From NCBI RefSeq assembly GCF_004801885.1, contig NZ_SSSM01000001.1:620001-684000 (forward strand): a stretch of 64,000 nt of DNA. Direction: 5' to 3'. This DNA comes from Naasia lichenicola. GTDB taxonomy: Bacteria; Actinomycetota; Actinomycetes; Actinomycetales; Microbacteriaceae. Shown one piece after another: positions 24,239 through 31,879 of this stretch (positions are counted from its first letter, which is position 1; each line of letters starts with the position of its first letter). Made by a program: the position numbers and the translations under genes. The notes under the pieces were generated by a model. The model was not told where the DNA came from and did no database searches. It worked only from the letters and a program-made list of their open reading frames with translations.

Positions 24239-25161
24239 CCGAGACAACCAGCGGCACCGCATCGGAGCAGCAGCAGCCGATAGATCCCGAGACCTGGTCT
24301 CCGGGACCGCTGCGTCCAGCCAGCACGGCGGCACGCACTCCGCTGCCCTTCCGGGTGGAGCTCGCCCGTCAGTTCACCCAGTGGCGGATCCGAGGACTGC
24401 TGCTCGTGCTCGCTCTGCTGCCGATCGCGATCCGGATCGCCTTCCTGATCGGCACCCAGCCCGACGACGGCTCCACGACGACCGATCAGACCCTCACGCT
24501 GGCCGACACCGCGCAGGACAGCGGGGTCCTCTTCGCCACCTTCACCCTGTCGGTGACCGGTGGGTTCCTGCTCACCCTCGTCGTCGCGCTGCTCTTCGGC
24601 GACATGATCGCCAGCGAGGCATCGCGTTCGACCCTCAAGTACCTGCTCACCATCCCCGTCTCGCGCGGCAGGCTGCTGGCGACGAAGATCGGCGTCTCTC
24701 TCGTCGTCTTCGCGACGGGCCTCGTGCTGCTCGCCGGCGTCGCACTGATCGTCGGCCTGCTCTCCTACGGCAACGCGGGCCTGCAGGTTCCGGAAGGACC
24801 GCAGCTGAGCTTCGGCGCATCGATCGCCCGGATCGCGGGAGCCATCGGCTTCCTCTTCCTCCACCTGCTCTGGGCGGCCGCGCTCGGCACCCTGCTGACC
24901 GTGGTCACCGACACCCCCCTCGGCGCGGCGGGCGGTGTGGTGCTGGCGACGATCCTGTCCAACATCCTCGATGCCATCCCGAACCTCGGGAATTTCCGCT
25001 ATCTGCTGCCGACCCACTTCTCGGGATCCTGGCGTCAGCTGTTCGCGAGTCCGACCAACTGGGATCTCGTCGCGAACTCGGTCCTGTCCTCGCTGCTCTA
25101 CGCCCTGATCTTCGGCGTCTGGGCCGCCTGGCACTTCGGCCGCAAGGACATCTCGAGCTAG
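24235..25161 (+). CDS. ABC-2 type permease partnered with the hydrolase-ATPase fusion
   Basis: Membrane subunit of 308 residues, starting within the stop codon of the fusion gene. A polar 45-residue N-terminal segment precedes about six helices (residues 54-75, 100-128, 150-185, 205-232, 236-250 and 285-300), with the loop SEASRSTLKYLLTIPVSRGRLLATK typical of ABC-2 permeases of the NatB/BcrB kind. Its stop codon shares the bases CTAG with the stop of the convergent DUF2071 gene. Confidence 0.9.
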   Translation: MTETTSGTASEQQQPIDPETWSPGPLRPASTAARTPLPFRVELARQFTQWRIRGLLLVLALLPIAIRIAFLIGTQPDDGSTTTDQTLTLADTAQDSGVLFATFTLSVTGGFLLTLVVALLFGDMIASEASRSTLKYLLTIPVSRGRLLATKIGVSLVVFATGLVLLAGVALIVGLLSYGNAGLQVPEGPQLSFGASIARIAGAIGFLFLHLLWAAALGTLLTVVTDTPLGAAGGVVLATILSNILDAIPNLGNFRYLLPTHFSGSWRQLFASPTNWDLVANSVLSSLLYALIFGVWAAWHFGRKDISS

Positions 25162-25940
25162 CGGGGAAGCGCGCGGGGGAGTGCGCCAGGTGCGCTGAAA
25201 GTCGTGCGGACCCCGGGCGAGAACAGCGCCGAGTCGGGTGCGCGCTCGGCGAGGTCGGGGAAGCCAGCGGCGGCGAGGAGCTGATCGTCGAGGTGCACGA
25301 GCTCGGCACGCTGCAGAGGCCACGGTTCGTGCTGATTCGCGCCGAACCAGGTGCGCCCGCGGTGCGACTGGTGGAAGCTCCATCTGGCGGTGAGGAAGTC
25401 GGCGAGCGGATCGTCCTGGACCGGCTCGCCCAGCACCCGAGAGATGACGTGACTGCGCGGGCCGTCCAGCAGGGCTCCACCGGGGGCAAGGCGCCGGGGG
25501 CGGGAGATGCGGTGCGAGCGGTAGGCGCGAAGGTCTCCCCGCGCGCCCATCGACATCCGTGCCCACTGGTACGGCAGGCCGAAGGCCGCCCGCGCGACGA
25601 GGACCGGGGCCAGGTGGGACGCCTCCAGGGACGCGAACACCACCGCCCGCCGTCCGAGCTCGTCGACCGAGTAGAGGCGCACGTTGATCTCGGGGAAGGT
25701 GCCGAAGTAGGGCACCGGCGGCCCGCCGAAGAAGCTGCTGTGCGACAGCCGGAACGGGATCAGCCCCACCCACGAGGATCCGTCGAAGACATCCGGTCGG
25801 GTACCCGGCGGCAGGTGAGGGGCCACCCGCTCCGCGTCCACCCTCCAGTGCAGGAAGGTGGCCTCCGTCCAGCGCTGCGCGATCACCGCACGGCCTGCCA
25901 GAGCGGGCGCGATGCGGGAGATGGGCTGGAGGTCGACCAT
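25158..25940 (-). CDS. DUF2071 family protein (YqjF-like)
   Basis: Function unknown for the family. The 260-residue protein shows the DUF2071 pattern: QRWTEATFLHWRVDAERVAPHLPPGTRPDVFDG near the N-terminus, WVGLIPFRLSHSSFF, PEINVRLYS and GVRTTFSAPG at the end. It is soluble and has no signal peptide. Its start has a leaderless-type -10 element, and its stop overlaps that of the convergent ABC permease in the sequence CTAG. Confidence 0.88.
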   Translation of the reverse strand: MVDLQPISRIAPALAGRAVIAQRWTEATFLHWRVDAERVAPHLPPGTRPDVFDGSSWVGLIPFRLSHSSFFGGPPVPYFGTFPEINVRLYSVDELGRRAVVFASLEASHLAPVLVARAAFGLPYQWARMSMGARGDLRAYRSHRISRPRRLAPGGALLDGPRSHVISRVLGEPVQDDPLADFLTARWSFHQSHRGRTWFGANQHEPWPLQRAELVHLDDQLLAAAGFPDLAERAPDSALFSPGVRTTFSAPGALPRALPR

Positions 25941-25946
25941 GACGCC

Positions 25947-25952
25947 ACCCTA
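25947..25952 (-). promoter_or_regulatory. Leaderless-type -10 element for the DUF2071 gene
   Basis: TAGGGT lies 6 bases before the ATG at 25940. Confidence 0.55.
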
Positions 25953-26004
25953 GGGCGGCGCAGATCTGCAGCAGCCGGGGAGCTTTCCGGGATGACAGAG
26001 AGAT

Positions 26005-26039
26005 GGCCCGGTCGCGTCGAGGGAGGACACGACCGGGCC
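26005..26039 (-). terminator. Hairpin after the NERD gene
   Basis: A perfect 10-bp GC-rich stem (26005-26014 with 26030-26039) with a 15-base loop lies 40 bases after the NERD stop. It has no T-tract, so it is a probable rather than certain terminator. Confidence 0.5.
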
Positions 26040-26078
26040 GGTCGGTGGCGGGACCGGTGCGGTCCCGAGGGGTGCTCG

Positions 26079-26966
26079 CTAGCCGAAGATCGGCGCGAGG
26101 ATTCCCGCGAGGGTCGGGATCGACAGCGCGACGACGCCGACAGCGGCTGCCAGACCGCTGAGGACCCAGATGCGCTGCACGTTGGCGGCGCGCTCGACCT
26201 CGGCGCGCAGCTGCTCGAAGTCGTTCAGCAGGGTCGCCTCCGGCACGATGCCCTTGCGCCAGCGGACGGGCTCGTCGAGCTTGGCGACGATCTCCGCGAC
26301 CTTCGCCGGGGAGAGCAGCTCCGGGCGCTTCCTCAGCCAGCTGGCGAGCGAGTGCCCGTCGCGGAGGTCGAACCGGGTCGGGTGCTCCTTGTAGGTGATC
26401 TCGCGCGCCTCGACGACGGCGATGACCGGGCGGACCGCAAAGCCGGTGAAGCCGTTGAACGCGAGCATCTTCTCGAGGCGCAGCGAGTCGGCGACGGCGC
26501 GGGACACGTGCTGGGACACCTCGCGGTTGACGAGGACGTCCGACCGGTCGACGGTGATCTTGCGGCCGCGGTGACGGCGCGAGGTGATGACGAAGACGCC
26601 GCCGGGTCCGACGACGACGTGGTCGATGTCAGGGCTCTTGAGGCCGATCGGCAGGGCGTGGAAGTAGAACCAGCCCTCCGGCAGCTTGGCGAGCTCCTCG
26701 CCGACCTCGACCTCGCCGAGCGCGCTGTTGTACCAAGGCATGCCGATCGCGCTGATCGGCGAGATGCCGAAGATGCGCGAGAGGCGCCCACGGGCACGGG
26801 TCTCCGACTGGTGCGAGAGCACCTCTTCGATGTCGTCCTGGCCGGCGATGCGATCGCGCATCCGGACGTCGGAATGCTCGGCATCGGTCGGCGCGAAGAG
26901 CGTCGCGGACTCGAAAGCGGACGGTGTGGCGGACTGGGCCGCGGTTGCAGTGGCTGCGTTGTTCAT
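26079..26966 (-). CDS. NERD-domain protein with C-terminal membrane helix
   Basis: Nuclease-related-domain protein of 295 residues. The NERD core lies at about residues 85-190, with the key segment SPDIDHVVVGPGGVFVITS and RRHRGRKI, equivalent to the D-x-D/K core of restriction-like folds. Residues 265-292 form a hydrophobic helix (VLSGLAAAVGVVALSIPTLAGILAPI), so the protein is probably membrane-anchored with the NERD domain inside the cell. Nuclease activity has rarely been shown for this family. The ATG at 26966 is preceded by GAGGGGA. Confidence 0.87.
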   Translation of the reverse strand: MNNAATATAAQSATPSAFESATLFAPTDAEHSDVRMRDRIAGQDDIEEVLSHQSETRARGRLSRIFGISPISAIGMPWYNSALGEVEVGEELAKLPEGWFYFHALPIGLKSPDIDHVVVGPGGVFVITSRRHRGRKITVDRSDVLVNREVSQHVSRAVADSLRLEKMLAFNGFTGFAVRPVIAVVEAREITYKEHPTRFDLRDGHSLASWLRKRPELLSPAKVAEIVAKLDEPVRWRKGIVPEATLLNDFEQLRAEVERAANVQRIWVLSGLAAAVGVVALSIPTLAGILAPIFG

Positions 26967-27329
26967 CTTGGTGATCCCCTCATCACGTTGATAGGAACAC
27001 CGTACGAATTCTCCACTAATCCCTCCACCCCCCAGAGCGGGCGGCCCCTATAGGGGTGAAACGCGATTGGTCGATTCACTCACTGACCCCGCTGGAGAAG
27101 GGGTGGTAACAGAAGAGGGCCCGAATGCTCATTGCATTCAGGCCCCCTGCGGAATCGCGCTCCAACACTTTCCAATGCCCAGCCTATTGGGCGCGTGAAC
27201 AGGCATTCCACCCCCACAGTGGGCGTCGTGCCATCTCCCGCAATTCGCCCGCCCAATTCCTCGCCGAGATGACGCAAATCGCCCCTATCCGATGCGGATA
27301 AGGGCGATTCGGGTCAACTGGATATCGGG
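26967..27329. other. 363-base gene-free region with hairpins
   Basis: No convincing gene. The stretch is visibly richer in A+T than its surroundings (for example 27000-27070 and 27150-27260). It contains an imperfect hairpin at 27115-27143 (GGGCCCGAATGC against GCATTCAGGCCC), short pairs of GCCCA/TGGGC near 27178-27192, and the 15-bp hairpin at 27277-27309. Its right end holds the end of the LLM transcript and its left end must hold the promoter of the NERD gene. A 65-codon frame at 27080-27277 on the minus strand is not gene-like. Confidence 0.6.
27277..27309 (-). terminator. Terminator of the LLM oxidoreductase gene
   Basis: Arms 27277-27291 and 27295-27309 pair over 15 positions with one mismatch and a 3-base loop. 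On the minus strand the stem is followed by TTTGCG, and it starts 21 bases after the gene's stop. Confidence 0.75.
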
Positions 27330-28205
27330 TCAGCCGAGGTGAGTCAGCCGCGGCGCGATCTTCTCGCCGAACGCGCGGATCGCGCCGGCAGGATCGGGGT
27401 TGGGCGCCCGTAGATGCACGTGCTCGACGCCGAGGGCCGCGTACGACTCCATGGTGCGCAGGAACGCATCGGGGTCGGCCAGCGGATCGACCTGCGGGCC
27501 CATCACGGTCTTCTCGATGGAGTCATAGTCACGACCGAGGTCGTCGCAGTGGCCGCGGAGCACGTCGAGCTTGTGCTTGATGGTCTCCGCATCGGGTGCG
27601 ATGAGGTTGCAGGCGTCGGCGTACTGGGCGACGAGGCGGAGCGTCTTCTTCTCGCCGCTGCCGCCGATGACGATCGGCGGATGCGGCTTCGTGATCGACT
27701 GCGGGACCGAGATGGTCTCCTTCAGCTGGTAGTGCGTGCCGTCGAAGGGACCCTCGTCGTCGCTCCACATCTGCAGGGCGATCTGGAGCGCCTCCTCGAG
27801 CCGCTCGAAGCGCTCCTTGATCGGCGGATAGTTCACGCCGAGGGCCAGGTGCTCGCGCTCGTACCAGGCGGCGCCGATGCCCATGAAGGCGCGTCCTTCG
27901 GAGAGCACGTCGAGGGTGGTGACGATCTTGGCGAGCAGCCCGGGGTGGCGGTAGGTCACGCCGGTGACGATGGTGCCGAGCTTGACCCTCGAGGTCACCC
28001 CGGCGAGGTAGCCGAGACTCGTGTAGCCCTCGAGCATCGGGTCATGGGCAGTTCGGAACTGCTCCATCTGGAAGTAATGGTCCATCACGGTGAACCAGCT
28101 GGCGCCGGTCTCCTCGGCCGCGCGGGCCGAGTCCTTGAGCAGACCGGGGATGGAGGCAGGTTCGCCGGGCATGGAGAAGTCGAGGAAGTGGAATCCGAAG
28201 CGCAT
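27330..28205 (-). CDS. LLM-class F420-dependent oxidoreductase
   Basis: Luciferase-like TIM-barrel enzyme, 291 residues, that probably uses coenzyme F420 for hydride transfer. It begins with the family pattern MRFGFHFLDFS and contains DHYFQMEQF, LGTIVTGVTYRHPGLLAKIVTTLDVLSEGRAFMGIGAAW and PPIVIGGSGEKKTLRLVAQYADACNL. The ATG at 28205 is preceded by a leaderless-type -10 element; the longer frame to 28406 would cross the divergent gene's promoter. Substrate unknown. Confidence 0.92.
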   Translation of the reverse strand: MRFGFHFLDFSMPGEPASIPGLLKDSARAAEETGASWFTVMDHYFQMEQFRTAHDPMLEGYTSLGYLAGVTSRVKLGTIVTGVTYRHPGLLAKIVTTLDVLSEGRAFMGIGAAWYEREHLALGVNYPPIKERFERLEEALQIALQMWSDDEGPFDGTHYQLKETISVPQSITKPHPPIVIGGSGEKKTLRLVAQYADACNLIAPDAETIKHKLDVLRGHCDDLGRDYDSIEKTVMGPQVDPLADPDAFLRTMESYAALGVEHVHLRAPNPDPAGAIRAFGEKIAPRLTHLG

Positions 28206-28212
28206 GGGTGTC

Positions 28213-28218
28213 ACGCTA
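28213..28218 (-). promoter_or_regulatory. Leaderless-type -10 element for the LLM oxidoreductase gene
   Basis: TAGCGT lies 7 bases before the ATG at 28205. Confidence 0.55.
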
Positions 28219-28266
28219 CGCCCGGGCGCATGGGGGAAGGTCGCGGGGCGTGTGCCGTGCCCTCCG

Positions 28267-28272
28267 TAGGCT
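28267..28272 (+). promoter_or_regulatory. Leaderless-type -10 element for the alpha/beta hydrolase gene
   Basis: TAGGCT lies 6 bases before the ATG at 28279. Together with 28213-28218 it makes a compact divergent promoter pair. Confidence 0.55.
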
Positions 28273-28278
28273 TGGCGC

Positions 28279-29001
28279 ATGCCCTCCATCGCGCTCATCC
28301 ACGGGATCCAGTCGAGCAGCACCACCTGGTGGCAGGCGCGAGCCGACCTCGAGGATCTGGGCTGGACGGTGCACACGCCCACCCTGCTCGGGCACGGCGG
28401 ACGCATCGTCGGGGCCGATCAGTCCGCCGACCTGGCGACCATGGCCGACGATGTGCTGCTCCAGCTCGAGGACGAGCCCATCGACCTCATCGTGGGGCAC
28501 TCGCTCGGCTCGCTGGTGGCCCTGACACTGGTGGCCCGTCATCCCGAGGCTGCGCGCGGGGTGCTCCTGGAGGATCCGCCGTCGATTCCCGAGGGAGGCA
28601 GCGTGCGCGATCTCGTCGGCGACCTCGCCGCGGAGCACGACGCGGCCCTGGCCGATCCGCCGGGGGTGATGCTGCAGGTCCTCTCGGAGAACCCGCTGTG
28701 GTCGCGTCTGGACGCCGAGCACGCCGTAGCCAACCGCGGCGCGGTCGATCTCGACGCGGCGGCGCGGTTCGTGGACCGGCAGACGTGGGACCTGCCGCAG
28801 CTCATTGCCGACTGCCCGATCCCGCTGCACCTGCTCGCGGCGACCTTCCCGGGCTCCGCGCTGTTCGAACCCGCGCGAAGCGTGATCCTCGATCGGCTCG
28901 ACCCGTCGGTCGTCTCGGTGATCCGCAGCGGGCACAGCATCCACCGGGAGCGGGTGGCGCTCTGGACCATCGCGGTGACGGCGTTCGCCGCGACGCTTTA
29001 G
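28279..29001 (+). CDS. Alpha/beta-fold hydrolase
   Basis: Serine hydrolase of 240 residues. It shows the oxyanion motif IHGIQSSSTTWW near the N-terminus, the nucleophile elbow GHSLGS and a terminal catalytic His in IRSGHSIHRE; the Asp is probably in the LLAATFPGSALFEP region. All elements of the fold are present in order. It is divergent from the LLM oxidoreductase. The acyl substrate cannot be assigned. Confidence 0.88.
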   Translation: MPSIALIHGIQSSSTTWWQARADLEDLGWTVHTPTLLGHGGRIVGADQSADLATMADDVLLQLEDEPIDLIVGHSLGSLVALTLVARHPEAARGVLLEDPPSIPEGGSVRDLVGDLAAEHDAALADPPGVMLQVLSENPLWSRLDAEHAVANRGAVDLDAAARFVDRQTWDLPQLIADCPIPLHLLAATFPGSALFEPARSVILDRLDPSVVSVIRSGHSIHRERVALWTIAVTAFAATL

Positions 29002-29052
29002 CAATCGGCCCAGCCATCCGAGATCACGCTGGCCGCCGTCCGGGGTGAGGAC

Positions 29053-29058
29053 TAGCGT
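29053..29058 (+). promoter_or_regulatory. Leaderless-type -10 element for the VOC gene
   Basis: TAGCGT lies 7 bases before the ATG at 29066 and selects that ATG over the GTG at 29045. Confidence 0.5.
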
Positions 29059-29065
29059 CACGAGC

Positions 29066-29446
29066 ATGTTCCTCGGACTGCGTTCGGTCATCTATCCCGC
29101 CCCCGACCTCCAAGCGGCGAAGGCCGCGACCACCGCCCTGCTCGGGGTGCAGCCCTACTTCGACGAGGCGTTCTACGTCGGCTTCAGCGCCGCCGGATAC
29201 GAGCTGGGCCTAGATCCCAACCTCGACCCGGGCGAGGGCCCGGTGACCTACTGGGGCGTCTCGGACATCGAGGTGGCGATGCTCGACCTCTCCGATAGGG
29301 GAGCGACCACACGCACGCCCGTCCAGGACGTCGGCGGCGGAATCCGCACCGTCACGCTCGAGGTTCCCGCGCTCGGTCTGGTCGGACTCATCCAGAACCC
29401 GCACTACGAGCCTGTCGAGGTGGATGGCGCAGGCCCGGGCCGATAG
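29066..29446 (+). CDS. VOC (glyoxalase/bleomycin-resistance-like) family protein
   Basis: Single VOC-fold protein of 126 residues. It runs through the two beta-alpha-beta-beta-beta units expected of the fold: GLRSVIYPAPDLQAAKAATTALLGVQPYFDEAFYVGF, then YWGVSDIEVAMLDLSDRGA and the closing strand LGLVGLIQNPHYEP. The metal-binding His/Glu set of true glyoxalase I is not clearly complete, so it may be a binding protein or another enzyme of the superfamily. Confidence 0.82.
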   Translation: MFLGLRSVIYPAPDLQAAKAATTALLGVQPYFDEAFYVGFSAAGYELGLDPNLDPGEGPVTYWGVSDIEVAMLDLSDRGATTRTPVQDVGGGIRTVTLEVPALGLVGLIQNPHYEPVEVDGAGPGR

Positions 29447-29487
29447 CTCGAGCCGGTGTCCCGAACCGACGCGGGCGAAGCAGTCGA

Positions 29488-29910
29488 ATGAGCGGCGCAG
29501 CGGCACGACGTCCATTCATCGGCCGCATCCTCAAGCACACCCTCAATCCGCTCACCCTGCGGATCGCACGCAGCACGCGCGGGCCCTTCGCCATCGTGCG
29601 CCACGCGGGACGCAGGAGCGGCCGCAGCTTCGAGACGCCGATCATCGCCCGACCGTTGCCCGACGGGTTCATGATCGAGCTGACCTATGGGCCGAACGTG
29701 GACTGGTTCCGCAACATCCGGGCGGCCGGTGGCTGCGTGATCCTCTGGCACGGAGTGGAGCATCGCATGGTCGCGCTCGAGCCGGTCGACGCCGTGGTCG
29801 GGATCGCCGCCTTCAGCGCCACCCAGCAGCGGATCCTCCGACTGCTCCGCCGGCAGGATTTCGTGAAGCTCGTCGAGGGCGCGTTGACGCCAGCGGTCGG
29901 ATCGACCTAG
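29488..29910 (+). CDS. Nitroreductase/deazaflavin-dependent oxidoreductase family protein (DUF385)
   Basis: Split-beta-barrel F420-binding reductase related to mycobacterial Ddn, 140 residues. The family features are the N-terminal TRGPFAIVRHAGRRSGRSFETPII and the strand block DGFMIELTYGPNVDWFRNIRAAGGCVILWHG. With the LLM oxidoreductase it is the second F420-type enzyme within 3 kb, suggesting that the cell makes F420. Its TAG stop shares CTAG with the stop of the convergent response regulator. Confidence 0.87.
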   Translation: MSGAAARRPFIGRILKHTLNPLTLRIARSTRGPFAIVRHAGRRSGRSFETPIIARPLPDGFMIELTYGPNVDWFRNIRAAGGCVILWHGVEHRMVALEPVDAVVGIAAFSATQQRILRLLRRQDFVKLVEGALTPAVGST

Positions 29911-30590
29911 CTGACTCCGCGCCAGCTGTCGATTCGATGGAAGTCGGGTGTGAAGCCGTGTTTGACCCCCCAGAGCACCGCCTGCGTGCGGCTCGTCACG
30001 CCGATCTTGCGGTAGATCGATCGGATGTACGTCTTGATCGTGTTGGGACTCAGGTAGGTGAGGGCGGCGACCTCGGAGTTGTTCTTGCCCTGAGTGATCA
30101 GCGCCAGGATCTCGGACTCGCGGTCCGTGATGCCCTCCTTGCGTCCCGGCCAATCCAGCGCCAGAGCCACCCCGACGCGTCCGGCGGGTTCTGTGACGAT
30201 CCGCTCGCCAGCATGGATCCGTTCGAGTGCAGCCACGAGTTCCCGGGCCGGCAGGGTCTTGGAGAGGTACCCGTGCACGCCCTGATCCTGTGCGCTGATG
30301 ATCAGCTCGGGCGCGAAGTTCCAGGTGTAGACGACGACCTTTCCCGCACGAGGATTGCGGACCAGCTCGCCGAGCTGCTCGCTGTCCGCCTCGGCCTGCG
30401 CGAAGGAGTCGTACATCACGATGTCGACGACGTCGACGAGATCTGCGTTGGCATCGATCTCGGTCACGACGACGCGATCCTGGTAGTCGTCGAACATGTT
30501 GGCGAGACCGATCAGGACGACTTCGTAGTCGTCCAGCAGCGCGACCCTGAGGGGCCCGCCCTTCTTTGAGAAATCTTCACCATTCGCCAC
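29907..30590 (-). CDS. Orphan response regulator, LuxR family
   Basis: Two-domain regulator of 227 residues. The receiver domain has the acidic pair in ALLDDYE and a possible phosphoacceptor Asp61 in VMYDSF, with Lys in [10 protein letters not shown]. The LuxR helix-turn-helix is complete ([44 protein letters not shown]). No histidine kinase is adjacent. The start is GTG at 30590, with a leaderless-type -10 element. The opposite-strand neighbour is a GlsB-type membrane protein it might control; that is inference from proximity. Confidence 0.88.
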   Translation of the reverse strand: MANGEDFSKKGGPLRVALLDDYEVVLIGLANMFDDYQDRVVVTEIDANADLVDVVDIVMYDSFAQAEADSEQLGELVRNPRAGKVVVYTWNFAPELIISAQDQGVHGYLSKTLPARELVAALERIHAGERIVTEPAGRVGVALALDWPGRKEGITDRESEILALITQGKNNSEVAALTYLSPNTIKTYIRSIYRKIGVTSRTQAVLWGVKHGFTPDFHRIDSWRGVS

Positions 30591-30596
30591 AAGACA

Positions 30597-30602
30597 ACTC
30601 TA
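30597..30602 (-). promoter_or_regulatory. Leaderless-type -10 element for the orphan response regulator
   Basis: TAGAGT lies 6 bases before the GTG at 30590 and supports that non-ATG start. Confidence 0.55.
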
Positions 30603-30709
30603 CCCCGAAGGGTGAGGTATTCACCCTCAAGGAGTGGTTGACTGTACATATCGACGCACACGCGTCGACACTCGACCCGGATACCGGGCTCACAAGTAAG
30701 GCGGCCCCC

Positions 30710-30985
30710 ATGGGTGTCATCGGAACCATCGTCAGCATCATCGTCATCGGACTGATCGCAGGCGCGCTCGCTCGCCTCATCGTCCCCGGCAAGCAGAACA
30801 TGTCGATCGGGATGACCATCCTGCTCGGCATCGTCGGATCCTTCATCGGCGGCTTCCTCGGCTACCTGATCTTCGCGAAGGACTCGGGCGACGGCTTCCT
30901 GCAGCCCGCCGGGATCATCGGATCCGTCATCGGCGCGATCATCGCGCTCGTCATCTACCTGCGCGTCCGCGGCCGCCGCAGCTGA
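30710..30985 (+). CDS. GlsB/YeaQ/YmgE-family membrane protein
   Basis: Small stress-associated membrane protein of 91 residues with three hydrophobic, Gly-rich helices: [20 protein letters not shown], then a positive loop [31 protein letters not shown], and [16 protein letters not shown], ending RVRGRRS. It is a paralogue of the product at 58046-58312. The ATG at 30710 is chosen because the homology begins there; the longer frame adds a polar 48-residue stretch. A strong hairpin follows the stop. Confidence 0.88.
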   Translation: MGVIGTIVSIIVIGLIAGALARLIVPGKQNMSIGMTILLGIVGSFIGGFLGYLIFAKDSGDGFLQPAGIIGSVIGAIIALVIYLRVRGRRS

Positions 30986-31016
30986 TCGTGAGCATCTGAA
31001 GCACAGCACCACCGCG

Positions 31017-31048
31017 AGAGCGCGGCGTCCATCCGGACGCCGCGCTCT
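31017..31048 (+). terminator. Terminator of the GlsB-like gene
   Basis: A perfect 14-bp stem (31017-31030 with 31035-31048) closes a 4-base loop and is followed by TGTCGT. It begins 31 bases after the stop. Confidence 0.8.
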
Positions 31049-31142
31049 TGTCGTCTTCGGCACTTCGGCGCTCGTTCATGTCCGGCGCGTTACAACTTGT
31101 CGACATCGCTTGCCCTGCCCATCGAGCACGCCTAGCTTCTGA

Positions 31143-31159
31143 CTAAGCAAATCGCTTAG
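31143..31159. promoter_or_regulatory. Palindrome upstream of the XRE-cupin regulator, possible operator
   Basis: CTAAGC, a 5-base gap, then GCTTAG, placed 21 bases before the GTG start at 31180. An autoregulatory operator is plausible for a helix-turn-helix dimer, but this is inference from position and symmetry. Confidence 0.4.
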
Positions 31160-31179
31160 CAAGGCACGGTGGAGGATCA

Positions 31180-31791
31180 GTGGTCGACGAGCTCTTCGAC
31201 GCCGCGGCGGTCATCGACCGCGAGATGCGCAGCATCGTGGGGGAGCGGCTGCGTTCCGCCCGCGAAGCCTCCCGGATGAGCACGCGCGACGTCGCCGCCC
31301 GCGCCGGCCTCAGTGCGGGGTTCATCAGCCAGGTCGAGACCGGCCGCTCCGGCGTCTCCGTGGCGAGTCTCAAGCGGATCTCCTCCGCGCTCGGCATCAG
31401 TGCGGCGGATCTGCTGGCCGACGACCCGCCCGCGTCCCGTCAGGTGCTCCGCGCCCACGAGCGCCCCGTCTTCTCCGGCGAGGACGGGGTCACCAAGCTC
31501 CTGCTCTCGCGGATGCCGATCCGCCAGCTCGAGGTCTACGACGCCACCATCGAGGTCGGCGGCAGCACCGGTGACGAGCCGTACAGCCACGACAACGCGC
31601 AGGAGATCTTCTACGTGCTCGAGGGCCACGTGGAGGTGACCGTCGGCGGCGAGCGCCATGCCCTCGGCCCGCGGGACAGCCTCGAGTACCTCAGCACCAC
31701 GCCGCATCGAGCCGTGAACGTCGGCACGGTCACCGCGTCGGTGATGTGGATCAGCTCCCACCTCACACCACCCGCCGAGCCCTACCTGTAA
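31180..31791 (+). CDS. XRE-family regulator with C-terminal cupin domain
   Basis: Transcription regulator of 203 residues. The helix-turn-helix (about residues 20-75) reads GERLRSAREASRMSTRDVAARAGLSAGF...QVETGRSGVSVASLKRI, and the C-terminal half is a cupin with QEIFYVLEGHVEVTVGG and DSLEYLSTTPHRAVN. This architecture matches PuuR/SutR-type sensors of small metabolites. It starts with GTG at 31180, with GGAGG at 31171-31175. Its target is probably the amidohydrolase and binding-protein genes that follow on the same strand. Confidence 0.9.
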   Translation: MVDELFDAAAVIDREMRSIVGERLRSAREASRMSTRDVAARAGLSAGFISQVETGRSGVSVASLKRISSALGISAADLLADDPPASRQVLRAHERPVFSGEDGVTKLLLSRMPIRQLEVYDATIEVGGSTGDEPYSHDNAQEIFYVLEGHVEVTVGGERHALGPRDSLEYLSTTPHRAVNVGTVTASVMWISSHLTPPAEPYL

Positions 31792-31879
31792 TCCAGTCGG
31801 CGCTGCACCGTTGGCATAGCTCGCCCAGCACCGCACCGTTCCTCCGCACTCCCGAGCACCGTAAGGATCCACCCCCTCC

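Noticed and set aside
26079-26966. NERD gene as part of a restriction or defence system
   Set aside because: It stands alone with its own terminator and the neighbours (DUF2071, LLM oxidoreductase) are housekeeping-like; no helicase or methylase is near.
27080-27277. 65-codon minus-strand frame in the 363-base gap
   Set aside because: No ribosome-binding site or -10 element, codon use unlike neighbours, and overlap with hairpins; better explained as noncoding.
29045-29065. GTG at 29045 as start of the VOC gene
   Set aside because: The -10 element at 29053-29058 would lie inside the gene; the ATG at 29066 fits both promoter spacing and the fold.
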